Of a DNA stretch of 11,399 nucleotides, positions 1-6,810 are shown one piece after another. The notes under the pieces are model-generated. The model was not told the origin of the DNA, did no database searches, and saw only the letters and a list, made by a program, of their open reading frames with translations. The stretch lies in NCBI GenBank assembly GCA_016764535.1, contig JAESRR010000028.1, positions 5,150-16,548 of the forward strand, in the 5' to 3' direction. How positions within the stretch are numbered: position 1 is the first letter of the stretch; the number at the start of each line of letters is the position of its first letter. The translations under genes and the position numbers were made by a program. The DNA comes from Cohaesibacteraceae bacterium (GTDB lineage Bacteria; Pseudomonadota; Alphaproteobacteria; Rhizobiales; Cohaesibacteraceae).

Positions 1-224
1 ACCGATATGCCCTGTCGCGATCGAATCGTCGATGATCCGCCTATCATGACAAGCCAGATCATTGCGTAGATCGCCAACTCATCAACCCAGTAAATCGCGA
101 CTGAAAGGGAGCGTGTCACTACATTTAACAGTATCAACAATGTAACGGACGCCGCCAGCACAATCAGTATGTAACGTTCCAATGAAGCGATTTTTGTTGA
201 TGCGGCGTGGATCAATCCGGTCAA
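1..224 (-). CDS. dctQ: TRAP transporter small permease (DctQ family), 5' part only
   Basis: This is the start of the small membrane subunit of a tripartite ATP-independent periplasmic transporter, which with DctM moves a carboxylate-type solute across the inner membrane using an ion gradient. The 75 residues visible hold a first hydrophobic helix (about residues 18-36) and the typical DctQ stretch WVDELAIYAMIWLVMIGGS (46-64), followed by a basic loop. The rest lies beyond the left edge. No ATG occurs early in the frame. I chose the TTG at 224-222 because a strong Shine-Dalgarno (GGAGG at 234-230) sits 5 bases upstream. It follows dctP on the same strand after a 78-base gap with a long hairpin, as expected for a dctPQM operon. 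The family call is firm; the substrate is unknown. Confidence 0.88.
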   Translation of the reverse strand, partial: MTGLIHAASTKIASLERYILIVLAASVTLLILLNVVTRSLSVAIYWVDELAIYAMIWLVMIGGSSTIRSRQGIS

Positions 225-240
225 ATCTTCCTCCAAAAAA

Positions 241-273
241 GCAATTGCCAAAAATCGATTTTTCGGCAATTGC
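241..273 (-). promoter_or_regulatory. Long hairpin between dctP and dctQ
   Basis: The 9-base arms GCAATTGCC (241-249) and GGCAATTGC (265-273) enclose the 14-base palindrome AAAAATCGATTTTT, so almost the whole segment folds into one stem with a single bulged base. It lies 30 bases after the dctP stop and ends about 7 bases before the dctQ Shine-Dalgarno. Known precedent from transporter operons: such hairpins protect the mRNA of the highly expressed binding protein from 3' decay or weaken read-through into the permease genes. There is no T-run straight after the outer arms, so a full terminator is less likely. The role is inferred. Confidence 0.6.
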
Positions 274-302
274 GTTCTCATTCTCAGGTAAAGATAACTG
301 CT

Positions 303-1295
<993 letters not shown>

Positions 1296-1312
1296 TTATT
1301 ATGTGAAATTCA

Positions 1313-1867
1313 TTACAGACTTACCCAGCCTTCCGGCGGTTTGTTACCCGGATGAACAACGCCACAATTCCCGCACTTGCGCTCTTGGTCGCTGCCGTAA
1401 AAAGCTTCAAACAATGGTGGAAGATCCTTCACAATATCTGTCACCCTGACTTCGACCCTGTGAACCTTTGATCCGCATCCAAAACAAAACCATTCAAAAC
1501 CATCAATGTCAGACTCACGTCGAACGCCTTCAACAACCAAACCTATGGAACCCGGAACCGGACGCTGGGGAGAATGCCGCGCATGCGGTGGCAACATAAA
1601 CACCTCACCCTCGCGAATGGGGACATCGAAGATCTCGCCATTTTCAGCGATCTTCAACAACATGTCGCCTTTCAGCTGATAGAAAAACTCTTCAACCGGG
1701 TCATCGTGAAAATCGACCCTGGTGTTTGGTCCACCCACGATCATCACGATCATTCCGGTTTCTTCGTCAAACAACTGTTTGTTACTTACTGGTGGCTTTA
1801 AATTTTCCCGGTTTTTCTCAATCCACTTTTCAAAATTGAACGGCTTGAATTTTGGATGAATGGTCAT
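1313..1867 (-). CDS. nbaC: 3-hydroxyanthranilate 3,4-dioxygenase-type cupin
   Basis: This 184-residue cytoplasmic extradiol dioxygenase of the cupin fold would open the ring of 3-hydroxyanthranilate to 2-amino-3-carboxymuconate semialdehyde. All expected residues are present, shifted by +3 from the numbering I recall for the Cupriavidus enzyme: iron ligands His54, Glu60 and His98; substrate residues Arg50, Arg102 and Glu113; and the second rubredoxin-like metal site Cys128, Cys131, Cys165, Cys168. Length is typical for bacterial HAAO. The ATG has an AGGGGA Shine-Dalgarno. It is the first gene of a minus-strand run with dctP and dctQ and is divergent from a LysR gene. No kynureninase, carboxymuconate-semialdehyde decarboxylase or aminomuconate deaminase is visible here, so the true substrate could be a related aminophenol acid. 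The family call is strong; the physiological role is inferred. Confidence 0.9.
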   Translation of the reverse strand: MTIHPKFKPFNFEKWIEKNRENLKPPVSNKQLFDEETGMIVMIVGGPNTRVDFHDDPVEEFFYQLKGDMLLKIAENGEIFDVPIREGEVFMLPPHARHSPQRPVPGSIGLVVEGVRRESDIDGFEWFCFGCGSKVHRVEVRVTDIVKDLPPLFEAFYGSDQERKCGNCGVVHPGNKPPEGWVSL

Positions 1868-1933
1868 TGGATCCCCTGCTCATCATAATGACTGGATTTC
1901 TATTGGTGAATATGATTGGACTTTGCTATTTCA

Positions 1934-1966
1934 TTCAAATCAATATTGATGAATTAGTTATTTGAA
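1934..1966. promoter_or_regulatory. Candidate LysR operator in the divergent promoter region
   Basis: The 113 bases between the dioxygenase gene and the divergent LysR gene contain TTCAAAT (1934-1940) and its perfect inverse ATTTGAA (1960-1966). Inside them lies the 12-base perfect palindrome ATCAATATTGAT (1939-1950), which fits the T-N11-A style of LysR sites. The position, 15-47 bases before the lysR start, is where an autoregulating LysR would bind to control both directions. Function is inferred from position and symmetry only. Confidence 0.5.
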
Positions 1967-1980
1967 AAGCGAATAGCCAG

Positions 1981-2946
1981 ATGCCAGATCGAAACCGCCA
2001 CGTCAAAATCACAGAACGCGTTTCTACTCGCCTGAAACTCAAGCAACTCCGGCTGCTGGTGGCAATCTCCAAACATTCGAGTATTCTTCATGCTGCCGAA
2101 GAGATATGTATTTCCCAGCCTGCGGCTACCAAACTTCTCAAAGACCTCGAAACAGATTTCAACGTTCAACTTTTCCATCGGACAAATCGCGGCGTAATTC
2201 CCACCGAATACGGGGAAGCCCTGGTCAGGCACGGCAAGTTAATACTTGCCCAGATATCTCATGCAGCCCAGGAACTTGATGATCTCAATGAAGGTCTGGG
2301 AGGCAGAGTTGTGGTGGGTACATTGCTTGCGGCGTCAGCACGACTTTTGCCAAAAGTTATTAGCGTACTTCATGAACAACGGCCCAATGTCAGTATAGTC
2401 GTACGCGACGGCACAAATGATTTTTTAATGCCGCTTCTTCATTCGGGCGAACTGGATATGGTTGTTGGGCGTTTGGCGGAATACCGATATCGGGAGGAAC
2501 TGGTCCAGGAAATTTTGTATCGCGAGGAAGTTGTCGTTGCCTGTCGCGAAGGACATCCACTGTCCGGGCGTCAAAGAGTAACGTTTGAGGAACTGGCAAA
2601 GAGTGACTGGATACTCCCTCCTACCCAAACCACACTGAGAAGGCAGATTGACAAGGAATTTTTTGATCGGGGACTTCCTTCCCCCTCAAATCCGGTTGAA
2701 TGTGTATCCTATTTAACCAATCGCGCCTTACTACTCGAAACCAATTTGATTGGGGTATTTCCACTGGATGTCGTTCAAAAGGACATATCAACAGGAGGTC
2801 TTGCTGCAATTGGTTGTCAATTAAATATCACCAAAAGCCCGGTAGGCGTTTCTTTTCGTAACGAAGACGCGCTGTCTCCGGCTGCCACAGCATTTCTTGC
2901 CCAACTTCGAACCATCTCCGCTAATCTGGCAACCAACAGTACTTGA
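1981..2946 (+). CDS. LysR-family transcriptional regulator
   Basis: This 321-residue regulator has an N-terminal winged helix-turn-helix (about 18-78; the LHAAEEICISQPAATKLLKDLE helices at 36-57) and the usual wing motif FHRTNRGVIPTEYGE at 65-79. The periplasmic-binding-protein-like effector domain spans about 108-312. The DNA-binding half resembles the GbpR/PcaQ/CbbR type with SQPAATKLLKDLE. ATG at 1981 is the only possible ATG because an in-frame TGA lies at 1963-1965; its Shine-Dalgarno is poor, which suits a low-abundance regulator. It is divergent from the dioxygenase-TRAP operon and most likely senses the substrate of that pathway and activates it. It could also act on the nadX, dapA-family and aldehyde dehydrogenase promoters; this is untested. 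Confidence 0.92.
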   Translation: MPDRNRHVKITERVSTRLKLKQLRLLVAISKHSSILHAAEEICISQPAATKLLKDLETDFNVQLFHRTNRGVIPTEYGEALVRHGKLILAQISHAAQELDDLNEGLGGRVVVGTLLAASARLLPKVISVLHEQRPNVSIVVRDGTNDFLMPLLHSGELDMVVGRLAEYRYREELVQEILYREEVVVACREGHPLSGRQRVTFEELAKSDWILPPTQTTLRRQIDKEFFDRGLPSPSNPVECVSYLTNRALLLETNLIGVFPLDVVQKDISTGGLAAIGCQLNITKSPVGVSFRNEDALSPAATAFLAQLRTISANLATNST

Positions 2947-3055
2947 TTGCAAATAGTTGTTGCGGCCAACTGACGTATCCGGTCAAGGCATTCCTGCTTC
3001 AGGACAGCGCTAGTTACCTCTGAACCTGTACCTGGCGCAAAGGCTCGCTACGTTG

Positions 3056-3352
3056 CCCAACCTTTTTCGGAGAACCAACTCGCACGCGTCAAAAGTGGCT
3101 TTGGTTTGAAGCAGAGGCGAACGCTCCGGAACTCACGCCTGACCAGGCAATTCCTGCCAGGATTTTTGATGCGCTTGCGGTTTGCCACCAGGTCGTGTGT
3201 CTCTAAGCGATTTTCGAACCGGTTCCAGACTATCTCGAATGCTGCGGGCTTTTTCAATTTCTCCGGCAAAAGCCAATTCGGTATATTTATGCATACGAAG
3301 GTCATTTTTTGTCTGCAGCAAATATGGCGGGGAATAGCAAAAACAAAATTGT
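3056..3352 (-). pseudogene. Decayed C-terminal copy of the dapA-family lyase gene
   Basis: On the minus strand this stretch encodes a peptide nearly identical to the C-terminal third of the lyase at 4656-5609: LLQTKNDLRMHKYTELAFAG and onward match residues 226-287 of the intact protein with few changes. It is broken in several ways. There is no N-terminal two thirds, no start and no Shine-Dalgarno. A TGA stop at 3135-3133 replaces the Gly288 codon (GGA) by one base. Beyond that stop, 24 bases present in the intact copy are missing, exactly between two TTGAAG repeats, and the TAG stop of the intact gene is not conserved. Similarity fades out at both ends. It is best read as the remnant of a tandem paralogue whose front was lost, not as a working gene. 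Confidence 0.85.
3056..3352. repeat. Imperfect direct repeat, copy A (about 300 bases)
   Basis: This segment matches 4645-4965 in the same orientation, with long identical runs in the middle (for example around the cgcttgcggtttgccaccag stretch) and more mismatches at the ends. Copy A is 24 bases shorter because of one clean deletion. The pair encloses the unrecognised gene at 3501-4187, so recombination between the copies could remove it. Confidence 0.85.
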
Positions 3353-3500
3353 CGCCTCTTTGTTACACAGGATCACGAATTTGTATGATGTCGAAATAGA
3401 CTATTTTTTTGAAGACCTCAAATGAGTGATAATTAGCTGTATGGAAAACGAGACAATTGAAATCATATATATTAGCCCAACATATGGCCGGTATTGTCTG

Positions 3501-4187
3501 TCATTGTATTAGATCAAGGTTCGCTGCTTTTGCATATCTGCGCAGAGCGTCTGATTCAGGGCCATTGCCGAAGTTTGCTTTACGAATATACCGCTGAATA
3601 GTGTTGTGATCGGCGAGACCGCGAGCATGACCCAGGCCATGCAGTGCGCCCTCGACAACTGCGATGTTAGAAGACCGCGCACACTTACCCATTACCTCCA
3701 GGCAAATATCAATACACTCCCTGTCACACCCATGTGGGATGCAAGCTATGTCCCAGAACATATAGCAAACACCATTGAGATGATGTTTCAACTTGTTTTC
3801 GGGTTTTTGATTAAGGTGCCCCAAGACGGGTTCTGCTGTATCTTCAAAAATATAGAGGATTAAATCTGACAAGGCATGTAACGTTTCAAAACGTTTTTCC
3901 TGGTCAGTGTCCTTGTCTCTTAAGACAAAACCATAGTCGCTTAAACCAGTATCAAATATACAATTCAGGGCGTTAGAAAGTTGAAATCCTGTATATTTTG
4001 ACAGATGTCTTTCAATATTCGTGAAAGTAGCGTGCAAAACATCTAAAACTAATTCCGGATTTTGAAGTAACTCCAATTCCAGTTTATTGGGTTCAGCTTC
4101 AATATCGCGCTTGAAATATTGGTCGGTTCCGCGGCTTCCATCATTATCAAAGATAAGAGGAATATATCTCTCGTAACAATGTTTCAT
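3501..4187 (-). CDS. Unrecognised 228-residue protein, Cys-rich, probably all-helical
   Basis: I do not recognise this protein. ATG at 4187 is preferred over the TTG twelve bases upstream because a GGAG Shine-Dalgarno lies 6 bases before it. No signal peptide or membrane segment is evident, so it is probably cytoplasmic. The sequence is acidic and helix-rich. Notable features are GVCYMFWDIACIPHGCDREC (139-158), several more cysteines (4, 76, 162, 169) and VEGALHGLGHARG near the C-terminus (178-190), which reads like a conserved motif of a helical-repeat (HEAT-like) domain. It stands alone, flanked by the dapA-family remnant on one side and gene-poor DNA on the other, with no operon partner. 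It looks unrelated to the catabolic genes and may have arrived with the rearrangement that broke the lyase copy. Confidence 0.75.
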   Translation of the reverse strand: MKHCYERYIPLIFDNDGSRGTDQYFKRDIEAEPNKLELELLQNPELVLDVLHATFTNIERHLSKYTGFQLSNALNCIFDTGLSDYGFVLRDKDTDQEKRFETLHALSDLILYIFEDTAEPVLGHLNQKPENKLKHHLNGVCYMFWDIACIPHGCDRECIDICLEVMGKCARSSNIAVVEGALHGLGHARGLADHNTIQRYIRKANFGNGPESDALRRYAKAANLDLIQ

Positions 4188-4644
4188 TTTGTTCTCCAAA
4201 ATATACCGGGTGAATCCGAAAACCTGCTCAATCGGTTCAGTACAAAATTGATTGAATATGCCGCCTCGGACCGGTTAAATCTAAAAGTGCAATCAGCGCG
4301 TTGGGCAATTCTTTTGAGGTTTATGGATTAATAGCTTTATTAATTATTTTGTTTGACACCGGAAAAACAGGGCCTTGCCGTAAATTTACAATTATAAGGG
4401 CCCGCGGAACTATCGAAACGGCAGGTTTAACGTTTGTCTTTTGCATTTGACCAAAGTGTCCTTAAACCATAAGCATCTTGTGCTATTCTTATCCAATTAT
4501 GTTTAGCCGTTTTTAATGATGCCTGTCTTTTTGCATGTCCCGCACTGCCAGAAATTGCACGCTTACAGGTTCTCAAAGTAAGTTTTTGTGCTTGTTCCTG
4601 ACGCTGTCATAATACCCGACCTTGTTTACACAGCACGCCCGTTT
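4188..4644. other. Gene-poor stretch between the orphan gene and the lyase
   Basis: No confident gene is present. The left part (4188-4400) presumably holds the promoter of the orphan gene and is AT-rich with TAATTAT-like runs; no clear -35/-10 pair could be assigned. The right part holds a 59-codon open frame without a start (described separately). I saw no tRNA, CRISPR-like repeats, insertion-sequence ends or strong rho-independent terminator. The region lies between two copies of a lyase fragment, so it probably replaced the missing front of the second copy. Confidence 0.5.
4427..4606 (-). pseudogene. Possible coding relic, 59 codons without a start
   Basis: Between an upstream TGA (4609-4607) and a TAA (4429-4427) the minus strand encodes 59 residues rich in Lys, Arg, Ala and Gln, including KRAISGSAGHAKRQASLKTA and WIRIAQDAYGLRTLWSNAKD, ending in KR. 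The composition looks like a real basic helical protein tail. There is no ATG and no Shine-Dalgarno before the few TTG codons, so it would be the C-terminal remnant of a lost gene. An open frame of this length can occur by chance, and I recognise no family. Confidence 0.3.
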
Positions 4645-4965
4645 CCCAATCCTTACTAGAGGATCAATCCGCACGCGTCAAAAGCGGCTTTGGTTTGAAG
4701 CTTTTCTTCATTCGTCAATTGAAGCAGAGGCGAACGTACCGGTCCTCCTGCCTGACCAAGCAATTCCTGCCAGTATTTTTGATGCGCTTGCGGTTTGCCA
4801 CCAGGTCGTGTGTCTTTAAGCGCTTTTCGAACCGGTTCCAGACTATCTCGAATGCTGCGGGCTTTTTCAATTTCTCCGGCAAAAGCCAATTCGGTATATT
4901 TATACATCCGAAGGTCATTTTTTGTCTGCAGCAAATATGGCGGAGAAGAGCACAAATAAAGTTGC
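4645..4965. repeat. Imperfect direct repeat, copy B (inside the intact lyase gene)
   Basis: This is the parental-type copy of the repeat at 3056-3352. It covers the last third of the lyase coding region plus about 11 bases past its stop. It retains the 24 bases absent from copy A; these are bounded by TTGAAG at 4695-4700 and 4719-4724, a typical slippage-deletion arrangement. Confidence 0.85.
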
Positions 4966-5609
4966 CAGTTCAATTCCACAATATTGTCGAACCATTCATC
5001 TTCAGAAGCTGTACTCACCAGAATTTTGTCACCCACCATTTCGGTGAGCCGGGAATACATATCCCGTGGCACCGAATATTTGATTGCCATGATATTTGGT
5101 AATTCAGCGATACGGTTACAGAGTTCAGGGCTCATCAAATAACCTGAATCAGGGTGGCTCCACATGGCAATTCCAACATCAACCCGATCGCAGATTTCCT
5201 TGTAATAGTTGTAGATTGTGTCATCGCGTTCATGAATAAAATGCAAGATTGGTGCGTGAACCACGATATAATCTGCACCGACATTTTGCGCATGTTGTGC
5301 AAGTTCTATGACAGTGTCGAAATTCTGGTCGGAACAGGACATAATAGTCCCTGCCCTGCCAGAACAGACTTCAGCGGCAAATTCGAAATTTCGCTTTCGT
5401 TCATCCAGCGACATCGAGAAAAACTCGCCCTGCTTTCCGGCGATAAAAAAACCCTGGATTTTCAATTCATCAATCCAGTGATCAAAATTACTTCGCAAAC
5501 CATCTTCATCAATAGCAAAATCCGTCGTCATCGGATTAAGTGCGGCAGCCCAGATGCCCCTCATGTTTTCGCGCGAATACTCCTTGGCTTCGTTCTTTCT
5601 GTAATTCAT
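4656..5609 (-). CDS. Dihydrodipicolinate synthase (DapA)-family lyase/aldolase
   Basis: This 317-residue TIM-barrel protein belongs to the class I (Schiff-base) DapA/N-acetylneuraminate lyase family, whose members cleave or condense pyruvate-type 2-oxo acids. The Schiff-base lysine is Lys177 in IMAIKYSVPRD. The GxxGE phosphate/carboxylate loop appears as GKQGEFFSM (58-66). The Tyr of the usual TPYY motif has no clear counterpart: the matching strand reads VVHAPILHF (116-124). It is therefore probably not the lysine-pathway enzyme but a catabolic relative; the exact reaction is unknown. ATG at 5609 has AGGA nine bases upstream; Met16, before RGIWAAALNP, is an alternative start closer to family length. 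It is divergent from nadX. A decayed C-terminal copy lies at 3056-3352. Confidence 0.85.
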   Translation of the reverse strand: MNYRKNEAKEYSRENMRGIWAAALNPMTTDFAIDEDGLRSNFDHWIDELKIQGFFIAGKQGEFFSMSLDERKRNFEFAAEVCSGRAGTIMSCSDQNFDTVIELAQHAQNVGADYIVVHAPILHFIHERDDTIYNYYKEICDRVDVGIAMWSHPDSGYLMSPELCNRIAELPNIMAIKYSVPRDMYSRLTEMVGDKILVSTASEDEWFDNIVELNWQLYLCSSPPYLLQTKNDLRMYKYTELAFAGEIEKARSIRDSLEPVRKALKDTRPGGKPQAHQKYWQELLGQAGGPVRSPLLQLTNEEKLQTKAAFDACGLIL

Positions 5610-5877
5610 GAGATTTTTTCCTGATTGCGCTTAAATATTGGAAATTTGCCTGCACACCGGAATATGCAGCTGGTCGTGAAAATCCGTTTTGTGCCAAATT
5701 GAATTTCCTGTTTTTCAATAAGTACCGAAATTCCACGTGCGGGATGCTACCCGGAGAATTGTTCAAATACTGGATAATCTCAATTCTTAAAATATAAACT
5801 GGATATAGGCAAAATGGATATCTGGACCGTTTGAATTATGTAATAGTCCAGGTCAAAATATTTCATCGGGAACATCA
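5610..5877. promoter_or_regulatory. Divergent promoter region of the lyase and aspartate dehydrogenase genes
   Basis: These 268 bases hold both start regions and no supported gene. Repeated elements are visible: TGGATA at 5771-5776, 5800-5805 and 5815-5820, and the inverted pair CTGGAC (5822-5827) and GTCCAG (5846-5851) with an 18-base spacer, 27 bases before the nadX start. TTCAAA (5762-5767) and TTTGAA (5830-5835) also occur, echoing the outer arms of the element before lysR. A regulator site shared with the LysR operator is possible but the motifs are short and the DNA is AT-rich. Confidence 0.35.
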
Positions 5878-6684
5878 ATGACTCATCATCTCAATATCAT
5901 TCTGGTTGGACACGGGGCAATTTCCGGTTTTGTTGTTGACCAAATAATGCCGGTTTATGGTATTAATATTGCTGCTCTGGTTTGTCGGGAAGGTTCATTT
6001 CAACAAGCACTTGAATTTGCTGACGAGCGTTTTCCTGTCGTTACGTCAGTAAATCTGCTGGATCCCAAACCGGATCTACTTGTCGACTGCGCAGGGCATT
6101 CGGGGCTCTTATGCCATGCACCCAAAGCGCTCGAAAATGGCATCGATGTTATTTCCATATCATCGGGTACTCTGGCGCAGCAGGGTCTTGCCGACAGGCT
6201 GGAAGAAAGTGCCCGGATTGGCGACGCCCGGATAAGATTTCTCCCGGGGGCCGTCGGTGGAATTGATGCTCTTACAGCCGCCGCCGCAGGTGAAATAGAT
6301 AATGTAACCTATACGGCAAGAAAACCACCGGAAAGCTGGGCGGGTTCACCCGCTGAAAAAAAATGTGACCTGATGAATCTCGAAAAACCATTTGAGCATT
6401 TTTCCGGAACTGCGCGCGAAGCAGCTTTGCTTTATCCAAAGAACGCAAATGTAGCCGCCACCATCGCAGTTGCCAGCATCGGACTGGATAAAGTTCTGGT
6501 TAAACTGATCGCGGATCCGGGCGTTGACAAAAACATCCATAAAATTGAAGCCAACGGAAGTTTTTGTCGTTTGAGTGTTCGAATAGAAGGCAACCACATG
6601 CCTGGAAACCCCAAATCTTCAGCTTTGGCTGCAATGAGCATCGTTGGTGAGTTGAAACGGCGCATCAGCAGGGTTGGAATCTAG
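5878..6684 (+). CDS. nadX: L-aspartate dehydrogenase (NadX family)
   Basis: This 268-residue NAD(P)-dependent oxidoreductase would interconvert L-aspartate with iminoaspartate/oxaloacetate and ammonia. It has an N-terminal Rossmann fold with VGHGAIS (10-16) as the dinucleotide loop, and the C-terminal catalytic domain with YPKNANVAAT (186-195), ADPGVDKNIHKIEANGSF (212-229) containing the likely catalytic His221, and NPKSSALAAMS (244-254). Length fits the family. ATG at 5878 has GGGA eight bases upstream. In NAD synthesis NadX replaces NadB, but no nadA or nadC lies beside it. Its neighbours are catabolic, so it may instead deaminate or form an aspartate-like intermediate of that pathway. The gene is alone on its strand, divergent from the lyase and convergent with the aldehyde dehydrogenase. 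Confidence 0.88.
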   Translation: MTHHLNIILVGHGAISGFVVDQIMPVYGINIAALVCREGSFQQALEFADERFPVVTSVNLLDPKPDLLVDCAGHSGLLCHAPKALENGIDVISISSGTLAQQGLADRLEESARIGDARIRFLPGAVGGIDALTAAAAGEIDNVTYTARKPPESWAGSPAEKKCDLMNLEKPFEHFSGTAREAALLYPKNANVAATIAVASIGLDKVLVKLIADPGVDKNIHKIEANGSFCRLSVRIEGNHMPGNPKSSALAAMSIVGELKRRISRVGI

Positions 6685-6789
6685 TTTAGTTTCAACCGCG
6701 CAATCACGATTTGGCGTGACCTGTCAATTAATGAACATTGGCCCAGGTAGCCGTCAGGCCAGACACAATCATAAAAACACACAAATCGG

Positions 6790-6807
6790 GAGATCCGCCT
6801 GGATCTC
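6790..6807. terminator. Hairpin between the convergent nadX and aldehyde dehydrogenase genes
   Basis: GAGATCC (6790-6796) and GGATCTC (6801-6807) form a perfect 7-base stem with a 4-base loop, 3 bases beyond the aldehyde dehydrogenase stop and 105 bases after the nadX stop. On the minus strand a T-run appears only about 12 bases later, so it is a weak terminator or an mRNA 3' stabiliser for the aldehyde dehydrogenase transcript. Confidence 0.4.
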
Positions 6808-6810
6808 ATC

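Noticed and set aside
3353..3500. Continuation of the lyase remnant further to the right
   Set aside because: Similarity to the intact gene ends at about 3352; the bases beyond do not match and contain stops in all useful frames.
5536..5766. A 76-codon minus-strand frame across the lyase start and the divergent promoter region
   Set aside because: It overlaps the first codons of the lyase in another frame, has no family features and no good Shine-Dalgarno.
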